From: CALNYS01 sp942490855
GTDB lineage: Bacteria; Planctomycetota; Phycisphaerae; Phycisphaerales; UBA1924
Assembly: GCA_942490855.1 (NCBI GenBank)
Contig: CALNYS010000004.1
Span: forward strand, 1,364,001 to 1,428,000
Direction of reading: 5' to 3'
Length of the DNA stretch: 64,000 bases
The translations under genes and the position numbers were made by a program. Positions 31,645-40,649 of the stretch are shown one piece after another (positions within the stretch are counted from its first letter, which is position 1; every line of letters begins with the position of its first letter). Under the pieces are notes generated by a model. That model was not told where the DNA came from, did no database searches, and saw only the letters and a list, made by a program, of their open reading frames with translations.

Positions 31645-33782
31645 CCACGCGCGACCGCACCATCGCCGAGATCGTCGCGTCTACCTCGGACGCCGACTGC
31701 CTCGTCCTCTCCGCGCCGATCGAGCTGCTCGCCGCCGACCCCGCCGACGAGAACGGCAATGGCGGCAAGCTCCCCACCTTCACGATGCGCGCCAACACCG
31801 GCACGCCGATGCGCCAGCCCTTCTCGCACCACTGGATCATCCTTGACCTCGCGGGGCTGGACGTGACGAGCAAGTCCCGCCCGATCCTCCGCGAGCACAA
31901 CCCCCGCGACATCATCGGGCACACGACCGCGATCAAGAAGACGACCAGCGCGCTCGACGTCGCCGGCGTCATCAGCGGCACCAGCGAGTCCGCCAACGAG
32001 GTGCGCGACATCGCCGCCAACGGCTTCCCGTGGCAGTCGTCGGTCCGCACCACGATCGACTCGCTCGAGGAGGTCGAGGCGGGCTCGTCGGCCAAGGTCA
32101 ACGGCACGACCTACGACGGCCCCGTCCTGATCGTCCGCAAGTCGCGGCTCAAAGAGATTTCCTTCGTCGCCCTCGGGGCAGACGACGACACCAGCGCGTC
32201 CGTGGCGGCGCGCGACCCGCACAGCCACCCCGACACGGGAGACGCAGACATGGACAAGGCATTCCAGGCCTGGGCGAAGAAGAACAAGCACGACATCGAG
32301 GCGATGGACGACGCTGCCGTGAAGCAGCTCAAGGCGTCCTACGACGCGGAGATCGCCGCGGCTGACACGCCGGCCGCTCCCCCCAAGGACAAGCCCAAGG
32401 CGCCCGAGGCCCCCGCGGTCATCACCGCGTCGGGCGCCGACGGCGACGACACGATCTCGCAGCGCAACGAGATCGAGGCCGCCAACTTCGAGCGCATCGA
32501 GGCGATCCGTGAGATCGCCGCGGCGAACCCGAAGGCCCGAGGCCTGGTCGCCACCGCGATCCGCGAGCGCTGGTCCAAGGACCGCTTCGAGCTCGAGGCG
32601 CTCCGCAAGGCCGGCGACGGCGTCTCCGGCGTGCGCATGGGCGGCTCGGACATCACCGCCTCGAGCCTCGAGGCCGCCATGTGCCTCTCGGCCGGCGTGC
32701 CCGTCGAGACGCTCGCCAAGGACTACGACGAACGCACGATCAACGCCGCGATGGAGGGCGAGCTCGTGCACGCCGGCCTCCACACGCTGATCCGCGCCAC
32801 GCTCCGCGCCAACGGGCAGGACGTGGGCATCGGCGGCATCAACGACGCGACCATCCGCGCGGCCCTGAGCATCAGCGCCGCCGGCGGGTTCAGCACCGTC
32901 AGCGTCCCCACGCTCACGGCCAACATCGCCGGCAAGGCCCTCCTGGCCTCGTTCACCGAGGAGGAGAGCATCGCGACGAAGATCGCCTCCGAGACCGACA
33001 ACTCCGACTTCAAGACCTCGACCCGCATCCGCCTCACCGACACGGGCGCCCTCGAGCCGGTGAACAAGGCCGGCCAGGTCGAGCACGGTTCGGTGTCGGA
33101 TGAGTCCTACACGAACAAGGTCTCCACGCAGGGCAAGATCCTCACGCTCACCCGCGAGGACATCATCAACGACGACCTCGGCGCGTTCCTCCAGCTCCCG
33201 CGCCTGCTCGGGCACCGATCGTTCCAGGCCCGCGAGAAGGCTGTCTTCACGAAGCTCCTGGCGGGCATCGGGTCGCACTTTGCCAGCGGGAACAAGAACT
33301 ACATCTCCGGCTCGACCACCCCGCTCTCGAGCGCCAGCCTCACGAAGCTGCGGGCGCTCTTCCGCAAGTTCAAGGACGCCGCGGGCGACCCGATCCTGGT
33401 CATGCCCCGGGTGCTCCTGGTTCCCGTGGCGCTCGAGCACACGGCGATGGAGCTCGTCGAGTCGCAGAAGATGGTCGGCCCCACCGACGAGAAGACCGGC
33501 GACGCGAACGTCCACCGCGGCAAGTACCAGGTGCTCGCCAGCCCCTTCATCGACGCCGACAGCGGCCTCTCCGGGGCGACCGACACCGGGTTCTGGCTCT
33601 TCGCCAGCCCCGCGTCGATCGCGGCGATCGAGATCGCGTACCTCCGCGGCCGCCGGACCCCGATCATCGAGACCGGCGCGACGGACATGAGCACCCTCGG
33701 CGTCAACTACCGCTGCATCTACGACTTCGGCGTGGCCTTGCAGGACACCCGCGGCGCGGCCTTCTCCAAGGGCGCGGCGTAA
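31641..33782 (+). CDS. Prohead protease-major capsid protein fusion
   Basis: 713 residues. About 40-200 is a U35/HK97-type prohead protease-like domain (PILREHNPRDIIGHT, ANGFPWQSSVRTTID, LKEISFVALGADDD). An acidic Ala/Pro linker follows (about 205-290, scaffold-like). The capsid domain is about 320-710 (GGFSTVSVPTLTANIAGK, TLTREDIINDDLGAF, FTKLLAGIG, VMPRVLLVPVALEH, PIIETGATDMSTLG), of the Mu gpT/HK97-fold type. Fused protease-scaffold-capsid polyproteins are known in siphoviruses and release the capsid subunit by self-cleavage. No separate protease gene is present nearby, which agrees. Confidence 0.85.
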   Translation: MTTRDRTIAEIVASTSDADCLVLSAPIELLAADPADENGNGGKLPTFTMRANTGTPMRQPFSHHWIILDLAGLDVTSKSRPILREHNPRDIIGHTTAIKKTTSALDVAGVISGTSESANEVRDIAANGFPWQSSVRTTIDSLEEVEAGSSAKVNGTTYDGPVLIVRKSRLKEISFVALGADDDTSASVAARDPHSHPDTGDADMDKAFQAWAKKNKHDIEAMDDAAVKQLKASYDAEIAAADTPAAPPKDKPKAPEAPAVITASGADGDDTISQRNEIEAANFERIEAIREIAAANPKARGLVATAIRERWSKDRFELEALRKAGDGVSGVRMGGSDITASSLEAAMCLSAGVPVETLAKDYDERTINAAMEGELVHAGLHTLIRATLRANGQDVGIGGINDATIRAALSISAAGGFSTVSVPTLTANIAGKALLASFTEEESIATKIASETDNSDFKTSTRIRLTDTGALEPVNKAGQVEHGSVSDESYTNKVSTQGKILTLTREDIINDDLGAFLQLPRLLGHRSFQAREKAVFTKLLAGIGSHFASGNKNYISGSTTPLSSASLTKLRALFRKFKDAAGDPILVMPRVLLVPVALEHTAMELVESQKMVGPTDEKTGDANVHRGKYQVLASPFIDADSGLSGATDTGFWLFASPASIAAIEIAYLRGRRTPIIETGATDMSTLGVNYRCIYDFGVALQDTRGAAFSKGAA

Positions 33783-33792
33783 CCGACACCGG

Positions 33793-33885
33793 CGTGCGGG
33801 GCTCTCTCACGCCCCGCACGCGACCGGCACGCGATGGGCGCGGCGCCGGCCCGACCCTCCCCTTAACCGGGGACGGGCCGGTTTT
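33793..33885 (+). terminator. Two hairpins after the capsid gene
   Basis: First, a perfect 11-bp stem (GCGTGCGGGGC at 33793-33803 with GCCCCGCACGC at 33812-33822) without T-run. Second, a terminator-like stem (CCGGCCCG at 33846-33853 with CGGGCCGG at 33874-33881) followed by TTTT. Such structures after the capsid gene typically lower downstream transcription relative to capsid or process the transcript. Confidence 0.65.
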
Positions 33886-33935
33886 CACGAGCACCGCCGG
33901 GGGTGGTCCCCGGCGCTCACCCGAGAGGGCGACCG

Positions 33936-34238
33936 ATGCACGACAACCGACAGACGATCGCCGAGGGGCCCGACTTCGTCACGATCTTCGACCACACCGA
34001 CGCCGGCCTCGGCGCCAAGGTGATGCGGCTGCTCGTGACGTGCGCGGCCGACTCGGTGAACCCGATCGAGTACCGCCTCGCGGACGCCTCCGGCATCGCC
34101 GCGGCCACGGGCAAGGTCGCCCGGCTCCAGCCCGGCGAGGCCATCGCCCTCGGACCGTTCCCCACCGGCATCGGACAGGTTGACGCCCGCGGCGTCGGCG
34201 GCGCCGGCACCGGCGGGTACGAGGTCATGGCGCTCTAA
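33936..34238 (+). CDS. Small virion-module protein, unknown
   Basis: 100 residues; GAGAGGG lies ahead of the ATG at 33936. Beta-rich (DFVTIFDHTDAGLGAKVM, PIEYRLADASG, LQPGEAIALGPFPTG). Position between capsid and the DUF2190-like decoration protein suggests an additional capsid decoration or head protein. No family recognized. Confidence 0.55.
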   Translation: MHDNRQTIAEGPDFVTIFDHTDAGLGAKVMRLLVTCAADSVNPIEYRLADASGIAAATGKVARLQPGEAIALGPFPTGIGQVDARGVGGAGTGGYEVMAL

Positions 34239-34305
34239 CGACCACGGACGGAACCACCAGACCCCACCCCCAGCGGTTCTCGAAGCCGCGCGCAAGGAGA
34301 CAGAC

Positions 34306-34641
34306 ATGGCCGAAGCAACACGCATCGCCGACGGGACCTCGATCAAGTACACGCCCAGCGCCGACGTCGCGGCGGGCGAGGTCCTCATCCTCGGCACGAT
34401 GGTCGGCGTCGCACCCGTCCCGATCGCCAACGGCGAACCCGGCACGGTTGAGATCGACGGCGAGTTCCTCGTCGCGAAGGTGTCCACCGACGAGTTCGCG
34501 GTCGGCGCCGTCGTCTACTTCAACGGCACCTCGAACCTCGCGACCTCCACGGCCTCGGGCGCGACGCTCATGGGCAAGGCGGTCGCTGCCGCGGCCAACC
34601 CCTCCACGCACGTCCGCGTGGTCCTCAACCGCGCGAGCTAA
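34306..34641 (+). CDS. Capsid decoration-like protein (DUF2190 type)
   Basis: 111 residues with AAGGAGA ahead. The layout fits DUF2190 proteins: IKYTPSADVAAGEVLIL, VPIANGEPGTVEIDGEF, VGAVVYFNGTSNLAT, LMGKAVAAAANPST, VRVVLN. These small beta proteins lie next to capsid genes and stabilize heads of many siphoviruses. Confidence 0.8.
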   Translation: MAEATRIADGTSIKYTPSADVAAGEVLILGTMVGVAPVPIANGEPGTVEIDGEFLVAKVSTDEFAVGAVVYFNGTSNLATSTASGATLMGKAVAAAANPSTHVRVVLNRAS

Positions 34642-34674
34642 CCACCGCGCACCCGGAAGGCACGGACGCCCCCG

Positions 34675-35106
34675 ATGACGAACATGCTCGCGACAGGCTC
34701 GGAGTGGCTCACCGCCCAGATGAAGGCGCACGCGTCTTCGTCGGTGGTGTACGCCCGCGGAGCGCTGAGCGTGAGCGTGGACGCCGTCTTTGGCGAGTCG
34801 GACTACGAGCAGGAGGACGCCTCGGGGGCGGGCGTCCTCCGTTTCTCCGAGCGCGAGTTCATCATCGACCGCGCCGACCTCGTCCTCGACGACGACTACG
34901 TCCTCCCCGAGGACGGCGACACCATCACGGTGGTGGAGGACTCGGTCACGCTGGTCTACGGCGTGAAGGCGAGCGTGCGCGGCGACGCGCCCTTCCGCTT
35001 CACGACCCCCCAGCGCGACCAGCTCCGCGTCTTCACCAAGCTCCGCAGCCCGCAGGCGCCCTCGCCCGAGGTCCCCGTCGGCAGCGGCGGGGGAGACACC
35101 CCATGA
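34675..35106 (+). CDS. Head-tail connector protein (FII-like)
   Basis: 143 residues. Beta-barrel-like pattern (VVYARGALSVSVDAVFGES, RFSEREFIIDRADLVLDDD, DTITVVEDSVTLVYGV) as in lambda FII-type or equivalent connectors that cap the portal. Assigned by position between decoration protein and tail-terminator-like protein plus fold pattern. Confidence 0.65.
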   Translation: MTNMLATGSEWLTAQMKAHASSSVVYARGALSVSVDAVFGESDYEQEDASGAGVLRFSEREFIIDRADLVLDDDYVLPEDGDTITVVEDSVTLVYGVKASVRGDAPFRFTTPQRDQLRVFTKLRSPQAPSPEVPVGSGGGDTP

Positions 35107-35537
35107 GCGCGCACAGCGCCCTCGCCGACTTCGTCGCCGGCCTGCTCGACCCCGAGGAGACGTGGTCCTCCGCGTTCACGGTCGAGCGCGTGTGGCGCCC
35201 CCGGGCCGACCCCGGCGACCTCGCGTCGCCCGTCGTGAGCGTGGCGCCTCTCTCGGCCGAGCGCGAGCCCTTCACCCGCGCCCACGACCAGGTGGACTAC
35301 GTCGTCGGCGTGATGCTCCGCAAGCTGCTCGCGGCTCCGGGTGACCCCGACGACGAGATCGACGGTCTCGACGCGCTCGCCGACGAGCTGATCGCCGCCG
35401 TCAACCGCAAGCACCCCGAGGGCGTCGGCTTCCTCGGCGTGAACCGCGACCCCGTGATGGCGGTCGAGGACTTCGACGCTCACCAGATCTTCACCACTGT
35501 CATCCAGATCACCTACCGCGCGCACAGCGCGACGTAG
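35103..35537 (+). CDS. Tail terminator-like protein
   Basis: 144 residues. Pattern as in gpU/tail-completion proteins: N-terminal helix (ALADFVAGLLDPEE), strands with a conserved VDYVVGVMLRKLL region, helix (LDALADELIAAVN) and C-terminal FTTVIQITYRAH. Overlaps the connector gene by 4 bases and precedes the tail tube gene. Confidence 0.65.
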   Translation: MSAHSALADFVAGLLDPEETWSSAFTVERVWRPRADPGDLASPVVSVAPLSAEREPFTRAHDQVDYVVGVMLRKLLAAPGDPDDEIDGLDALADELIAAVNRKHPEGVGFLGVNRDPVMAVEDFDAHQIFTTVIQITYRAHSAT

Positions 35538-35554
35538 AAGCAAGGGAGGCCGTC

Positions 35555-35992
35555 ATGGCCACGGTACTCGGGCTCGCAACCAAGCTCTTTACCCAGACCG
35601 ACGGGGTCTCCGGCTCGGCCGGGTGGAACGAGGTCTCCAACGTCCGCGACCTCACCTCCGACCTCTCGCTGGCGACGGCGGACGTGACCACGCGCGCCGG
35701 CGGCGGCTACCGCCAGAAGGTGGGCACGCTCGCCGAGGGGACCGTCTCGTTCGAGATGGTCTACGACACCGCCGACGCGCGCTTCACGGAGATCCAGGCG
35801 GCGTTCTTCGCCCGCTCGACCTTCGGCGCGAAGATCCTCGACGGCGGCACCGAGAGCACCGGCAAGGGCCTCGTCGCCGACTTCGTCGTCATCAACTTCT
35901 CGATCAAGCAGGAGCTCGAGAACGCCATGATCGCCGACGTCGAGATCGCGGTCGCCCGCGGATCGACCCCGTCGTGGCAGACCGGCTCCTGA
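35555..35992 (+). CDS. Major tail (tube) protein
   Basis: 145 residues, AAGGGAGG ahead of the ATG. Pattern of siphovirus tube proteins: KLFTQTDGVSGSAGWNEV, VRDLTSDLSLATADVTTR (the canonical DVTTR-type motif), KVGTLAEGTVSFEMVYD, LVADFVVINFSIKQ, ADVEIAVA. Forms the stacked hexamers of the tail tube. Confidence 0.8.
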   Translation: MATVLGLATKLFTQTDGVSGSAGWNEVSNVRDLTSDLSLATADVTTRAGGGYRQKVGTLAEGTVSFEMVYDTADARFTEIQAAFFARSTFGAKILDGGTESTGKGLVADFVVINFSIKQELENAMIADVEIAVARGSTPSWQTGS

Positions 35993-36015
35993 ACCACCCC
36001 CACCACGGAGAACCC

Positions 36016-36576
36016 ATGAACGCCGCGCCCAGCAGCCAGCCCGAACGTGACGACCCGACGCCCGAACTGCTGACCTCCGACCCTGTCTTCGAGGCGGGGG
36101 GCAGGAGCTGGCACGTCGAGCTGAATGTCCTCGTCGTCGACCGCGTCAGGAAGAGAACCGGCCACGATCTGTGGTCCTTCGGCGACCGCCCCGCCGACAT
36201 GCTCGCCCTCTTCTACCAGGAGCCCTTGGACCTCTTCGAGATCATTGGCGCCGTGGTATCTGACGAGCTTGACGACGCCGGGGTCGACGGTCCCGCCTTC
36301 GGTCGCCTGTTCAAGGGCGACGTGATCGACCGGGCGCGGGACGCCCTGATCGCGGGCCTCGTGCAGCTTTTCCCGAACGAGAGGGACCGTCTGGCTCTCG
36401 CCCGGGTGGTGGAGAAAACCAGAGGGGCGATCGAGCGGGCCAGGGGCATGCAGGCGAAGGCGATCGCGGACGGGACGCTGGACCGGGCGCTCAACGAGGC
36501 GATCGAAGCGGCGCTCCCGAGGGGCGAGCACGTTGGAGACGCGAGGCCTTCCGCCTCGCCGGCGTCGTCGGCGTAG
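36016..36576 (+). CDS. Tail assembly chaperone, gpG-like
   Basis: 186 residues. Helical, acidic protein (LNVLVVDRVRKRTGHDLWS, LFYQEPLDLFEIIGAV, IAGLVQLFPNERDRLALA). Lies between tube and tape-measure genes, the place of the lambda G/T chaperone pair that binds the tape measure. A second coding segment continues beyond it in the -1 frame (36534-36830), suggesting a frameshift product. Confidence 0.75.
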   Translation: MNAAPSSQPERDDPTPELLTSDPVFEAGGRSWHVELNVLVVDRVRKRTGHDLWSFGDRPADMLALFYQEPLDLFEIIGAVVSDELDDAGVDGPAFGRLFKGDVIDRARDALIAGLVQLFPNERDRLALARVVEKTRGAIERARGMQAKAIADGTLDRALNEAIEAALPRGEHVGDARPSASPASSA

Positions 36577-36830
36577 ATCCCGGGCCCTACACGCTCCGCG
36601 AGCTGGTCTGGATGGTCGACGCGAAGCAGGAGATCGAGTGGAGCAGGACGGCGCACCTCATGGCTCTCATCCACAACGTCAACACGAGCAAGAAGTCCGA
36701 CGCCGTGGACGGTGCGTTCTACAACCCGTACGCGCCCAAGAAGAAGGCGACGCCGGGGACCATCGACGCGCTGCGGGCCCTGCTGCCCGCGGGCGACCCC
36801 AACCGCCTCGCCCCGTCCGGGGGCGCGTGA
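36534..36830 (+). CDS. GT-type extension of the tail chaperone (-1 frame)
   Basis: Coding segment of about 98 residues with high third-position GC: WRREAFRLAGVVGVDPGPY, TLRELVWMVDAKQEIEW, LMALIHNVNTSKK, FYNPYAPKKK. This is the form of the T-type chaperone domain in siphoviruses. The first ATG in frame (36612) would cut off its conserved N-terminal helix and no other start is present, so a -1 frameshift from the upstream gpG-like gene is likely. A canonical slippery heptamer was not found in the overlap. Confidence 0.65.
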   Translation, partial: WRREAFRLAGVVGVDPGPYTLRELVWMVDAKQEIEWSRTAHLMALIHNVNTSKKSDAVDGAFYNPYAPKKKATPGTIDALRALLPAGDPNRLAPSGGA

Positions 36831-37309
36831 TGGCGACCCCGTCGTTTGTCAGGACGCGGATGCGGCTCGAGTTCTTCGACTCGAAGAAGGTGATCCGCGC
36901 CGTCGACAAGGCCAGGCGGCGGGCGCTGTCCCGCGGCGGCGCGTTCGTGCGCACCACCGCGCGGCGGAGCATACGCAAGCGCAAAGGGCCCTCGGCGCCC
37001 GGGAGCCCCCCGCACTCGCACGAGGGATCGCTCCGCAAGCTGATCTTCTTCGGATACGACCGGCAGACCAAGAGCGTCGTCATTGGCCCGCTCGGCATCA
37101 AGCAGAGCCCTGTTCCCACCGTGCTCGAGTTCGGCGGGACCGTGCCCGTCAAGCGGCGGCGCCGGGTCGCCGACCGCAGCAAGGGCCGTGAGAAGAGCCG
37201 TCGCCGCGTTCGGATCGCCAAACGCCCCTACATGGGCCCGGCCCTCGACGTGGCGGCCTCCTCGGACAAGATCCCCAAGGCCTTCAAAGACTCGATCAGG
37301 AGCGCGTAA
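36830..37309 (+). CDS. Tail-completion/HK97 gp10-like protein
   Basis: 159 residues, strongly basic (AVDKARRRALSRGG, TTARRSIRKRKGPS, VKRRRRVADRSKGREKSRR). Helix-then-strand order with PGSPPHSHEGSLRKLIFFG and IGPLGIKQSPVPTVLEFGG matches HK97 gp10/phage virion morphogenesis-type minor tail proteins. Unusually placed between the chaperones and the tape measure rather than with the connectors. Confidence 0.65.
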   Translation: MATPSFVRTRMRLEFFDSKKVIRAVDKARRRALSRGGAFVRTTARRSIRKRKGPSAPGSPPHSHEGSLRKLIFFGYDRQTKSVVIGPLGIKQSPVPTVLEFGGTVPVKRRRRVADRSKGREKSRRRVRIAKRPYMGPALDVAASSDKIPKAFKDSIRSA

Positions 37310-37311
37310 CC

Positions 37312-38955
37312 ATGCCGAGCGCCAAAAACGTCCGGGCGGGTCGAGCGTACGTCGAGGTCGGAGCCGACGACACGAAGCTACAGGCGGCGCTCAAGCGGGT
37401 GCGCGCCCGGCTCCGGTCGGTGGGAGCCGGCGCCGCCAGCATCGGGGCCCGCGTCACCGCCGCCGGCGCCGCCCTCGCGGCACCCTTCGCCGGGGCCGTC
37501 AAGGTATTCGCGTCCGCGGGCGACCAGCTCGACAAGATGAGCAAGCGCACAGGCGTCTCCGTCGAGGCGCTCTCGGAGCTGTCCTTCGCCGCCGAGCAGT
37601 CGGGGGCCGACCTCGCCACGCTCGAGAAGGGCGTCCGCACGATGCAGCGGTCGGTCAACGACCTCGGGAGAGGGCTCAGCACGCAGACCGAGGCCTTCGA
37701 CGATCTGTCGCTGAGCTTCCGGGATCTCGAGGACCTCTCGCCGGAGGAACAGTTCAAGCTCGTCGCCGACCGCCTCTCCGAGGTCGAGGGCGCCAGCAAG
37801 CGCGCGGCCCTCGCCCAGCAGATCTTCGGGCGGGCCGGCACGCAGCTCCTCCCGCTCATGCAAGACGGAGCCGAGGGGATCGAGGCGCTCCAGCAGGAGG
37901 CGCGGGACCTCGGGCTGACGATCAGCACCGACACCGCGACCGCCGCGGCCGACCTCACCGACAAGATGAACATCCTGCGCAAGGTGCTCAGGGTCGTCGC
38001 GATCAACGTCGGCGCGGCGATCGCCCCTGCCGTCGCCCGGGCGACCGTCGGCTTCACGGGGGCGGCCAAAGCCGTCATCGACTTCGTGAAGGAGAACGGA
38101 AGGCTGCTCCTGATCGGCGCCGGCGTGGCGACCGCGCTGCTCGCCGTGGGCGCCGCGCTGACCACGCTCGGGTTCGCGGCGATCGGGCTCGGGGGGCTCT
38201 TCGGGCTGCTCGCGACGGCGATCGGGCTGGTCAGCGCGCCGATGATCCTGCTCGTGGGCGCCGCCGCCGCCGCCCTGGCCGCGGTGCTGAGGTTCACCGG
38301 CGGGGCCGGGGCCGCGATCAACTTCTTCAAAAGCTCCGTCTCGTCGATCCTCGACCCCTTCGGCGACGCCGAACGCGGGATGACCTCGCTCGGCGAGCAG
38401 TGGGCCTCCGTCGTCGGGTTCATGGAGGACATCTGGTTCGAGTTCAAGGCGATCGTCGCCGAGGGGTTCGCGTCCATCACGGGCAAGGCGTTCCGCGAGA
38501 CCGCCAAGGCGCTCGGCGCCGTCTTCGATGTCGACAAGAACGTCATCGACGCCGCTCTCGCGGTGTCCCGGGCGCAGGAGCGGGCGTCAAAGTCCCGCAT
38601 CGACGCCTCGCGCACCGAACGCGTCAACAGCCGACGCGACCGCCTCGAGAAGCTCCGCGCCGATCGGCTCGAACGCGAGAAGGCCATCACCGAGAGCGGG
38701 CTGGGCGACCCGGACGCCTTCGCCGAGCGGTTCGCCGCGATCCTCGACGGCGTCAACTCCGGCGCCGAGCGCGCCCGCGGGACCTCCCGGGGCACCTTCT
38801 CGGGCGACTTCGCGCGGCGGCTGGGATCGAGCGCCTCAGACCGGCTGACCACGGTGGTCGAGCGGGGTGTGCAGGCGCTGGAAAAGACCGGGCAGAACGT
38901 CGAGCGCATCGTCCGCAAGGCCGAGGGCTCGGGCGGGCTGGTCATCACGACCTAG
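37312..38955 (+). CDS. Tail tape measure protein
   Basis: 547 residues. Long helical protein with an N-terminal Ala-rich region (RARLRSVGAGAASIGARV), GVSVEALSELSFAAEQSG and GLTISTDTATAAADLTDK segments usual in tape measures, several hydrophobic helices at about 250-330 (LLLIGAGVATALLAVGAAL, LLGATAIGL-like stretch), and a charged C-terminus. At about 0.15 nm per residue it predicts a tail of roughly 80 nm (rule-of-thumb). Directs tail length and DNA ejection. Confidence 0.85.
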   Translation: MPSAKNVRAGRAYVEVGADDTKLQAALKRVRARLRSVGAGAASIGARVTAAGAALAAPFAGAVKVFASAGDQLDKMSKRTGVSVEALSELSFAAEQSGADLATLEKGVRTMQRSVNDLGRGLSTQTEAFDDLSLSFRDLEDLSPEEQFKLVADRLSEVEGASKRAALAQQIFGRAGTQLLPLMQDGAEGIEALQQEARDLGLTISTDTATAAADLTDKMNILRKVLRVVAINVGAAIAPAVARATVGFTGAAKAVIDFVKENGRLLLIGAGVATALLAVGAALTTLGFAAIGLGGLFGLLATAIGLVSAPMILLVGAAAAALAAVLRFTGGAGAAINFFKSSVSSILDPFGDAERGMTSLGEQWASVVGFMEDIWFEFKAIVAEGFASITGKAFRETAKALGAVFDVDKNVIDAALAVSRAQERASKSRIDASRTERVNSRRDRLEKLRADRLEREKAITESGLGDPDAFAERFAAILDGVNSGAERARGTSRGTFSGDFARRLGSSASDRLTTVVERGVQALEKTGQNVERIVRKAEGSGGLVITT

Positions 38956-38965
38956 GAGGCATCGC

Positions 38966-39775
38966 GTGGCGGTTACGGTTGAACAACAAGTGCTCGGGGT
39001 GAAGGTCCGCACGGGGTCGGCGGGCACCGCCGAGATCGCCTACCGCGCGTTCGGCTCCGAGGACGTCGACGAGGTCCTCACCGAGCTCGAGTCCACCGCG
39101 CCATCGACGCTCGCGGGGCTCGACCTCGTGGGCTTTGACATCAACCTCGCCGCGCGGGCCGAGGACGGCGTCTTCGACGCGGTGGCGCTGTACGGGGCCC
39201 GCGAGGCCAGCGAGTTCATCCCCACCGGCCAGCGCCGCGTCAACTTCGACACCGGCGGCACCACCGAGCGCCTCACCAAGAGCCTCTCGACCGTCAGCAT
39301 CACCCCGTCGGGCGCCGCCGACTACAAGGGCGCCATCGGCGTGAGCGACACCGGCGTCGAGGGCGTGGACATCATCGTCCCCAGCTTCCGGTTCTCGATC
39401 ACCAAGGCGCTCGCGCTCTCGGCGGTCGACACCGCCTACCAGCTCGCGGTGATGAACCTGACGGGCAAGGTCAACAATGCCACGTTCGAGGGGTGGGCCG
39501 CCGGGACCGTCCTCTTCACCGGCGCCTCGGGCGCGCAGAACCCCGGCAAGGACTACGAACTGACCTTCAACTTCCAGGTGAGCCCGGCGAAGACCAACAT
39601 CCCCTTCGTCGACTCCGTCGTGATCCCCGCCAAGGCCGGGCACGAGTACCTGTGGGTGAAGTTCGAGCCCGAGGAGGACGCGACGGCCAAGGCCCTCGCC
39701 CAGCGCCCGGTGGCGGCGTACGTCGAGAAGGTCTACGACACGGGCGACTTCTCCGTCCTCAACGCGGGGGCCTAG
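38966..39775 (+). CDS. Tail-tip protein, unknown family
   Basis: 269 residues from a GTG with a perfect Shine-Dalgarno AGGAGG at 38954-38959. Beta-rich (VGFDINLAARAEDGVFDAV, RVNFDTGGTTERLTKSL, DIIVPSFRFSITKALALS, YELTFNFQVSPAKTNIPF). First gene after the tape measure, the place of distal tail or baseplate hub proteins. No specific family recognized. Confidence 0.65.
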   Translation: MAVTVEQQVLGVKVRTGSAGTAEIAYRAFGSEDVDEVLTELESTAPSTLAGLDLVGFDINLAARAEDGVFDAVALYGAREASEFIPTGQRRVNFDTGGTTERLTKSLSTVSITPSGAADYKGAIGVSDTGVEGVDIIVPSFRFSITKALALSAVDTAYQLAVMNLTGKVNNATFEGWAAGTVLFTGASGAQNPGKDYELTFNFQVSPAKTNIPFVDSVVIPAKAGHEYLWVKFEPEEDATAKALAQRPVAAYVEKVYDTGDFSVLNAGA

Positions 39776-39776
39776 C

Positions 39777-40649
39777 GTGCCCAACGACCCGCTCGCACCG
39801 CTGACGCCCGGCGCCCCGCTCCCCACGAGCGCCCGCACCTGGAACCCGATCCTCCGCGCCGCCGCCGCCAACGAGAAGCAGACCGCGGGGGTGAGCGGAC
39901 GCCCCGCGCCCGCCCTCGTGGCCGGCGAGCTGGTCCACAACGGGACCGAGGAGGACATCCCGCGCTTCGGCGTGGTGGGCATCAGCGAGACCGTCATCAC
40001 GCCGACCGACGAGTCCGAGGCGGACTTCCTCCGCGGGGCGCTCGCCTTCGAGGGCGTCGTGCCCGATTGGGACGAGCACCGGGGGCGGTTTGGGGTCGCG
40101 CTCGAGCCGCTGCCCGCCGGGAGCGTGCGGCGCGTCGCGCTCACGGGCCTCGCCCGCGTCAAGGTCGACTTCGGCGACCGCGGGCCCATGCCCCGCGCCG
40201 ACATCATCGACGGCGAGGTCGAGCACCTCCTCGCCGGGACCACCGGCGGCGCCGAGATCCTCTGGCACGACGGGGACGCCGAGAGCGGCGTCGCCTGGTG
40301 CGTCGTGCGCCTCGGGCCCCGCGCCACCACGCGCGTCGAGGCCCGCATCCACACCCCCACCTCGCTGGGGACCAACCGCTGGACCTACTCGGCCACCATC
40401 GGCGCGTTCGGCGACGACGGCGCGTGGGCCGACGGATCGGTCACCGTGACGGCCCGCAACCGCGCCGAGCTCTTCAACGACGCCTCGGGCGTGCAGGGCT
40501 CGGGCGTCGACCTTGCCAACCTGCTCGGGTCGTTCGCGCACGTCCCGGTCGGGGAGATCATCGCGGCGCTCGAGGGGCCCTACGACGTGGACGGCACGCC
40601 GTTCTTCTACTTCTCCTCGCAGGTCCAGACGGACGGCGAGTGCTCGTGA
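39777..40649 (+). CDS. Tail-tip/virion protein, unknown family
   Basis: 290 residues from a GTG one base after the previous stop. It has SARTWNPILRAAAANEKQT near the N-terminus, NGTEEDIPRFGVVGI, and repeated beta patterns (LTGLARVKVDFGDRG, AWCVVRLGPRATTRVEARI). No signal peptide. Probably a structural tail component; specific role unknown. Confidence 0.6.
   Translation: MPNDPLAPLTPGAPLPTSARTWNPILRAAAANEKQTAGVSGRPAPALVAGELVHNGTEEDIPRFGVVGISETVITPTDESEADFLRGALAFEGVVPDWDEHRGRFGVALEPLPAGSVRRVALTGLARVKVDFGDRGPMPRADIIDGEVEHLLAGTTGGAEILWHDGDAESGVAWCVVRLGPRATTRVEARIHTPTSLGTNRWTYSATIGAFGDDGAWADGSVTVTARNRAELFNDASGVQGSGVDLANLLGSFAHVPVGEIIAALEGPYDVDGTPFFYFSSQVQTDGECS

Noticed and set aside
36500..36535. 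GAGGGGCGA as a slippery site for the tail chaperone frameshift
   Set aside because: In the reading frame (CCG AGG GGC GAG) a -1 slip would not keep tRNA pairing in the P site, so it does not meet the XXXYYYZ rule.
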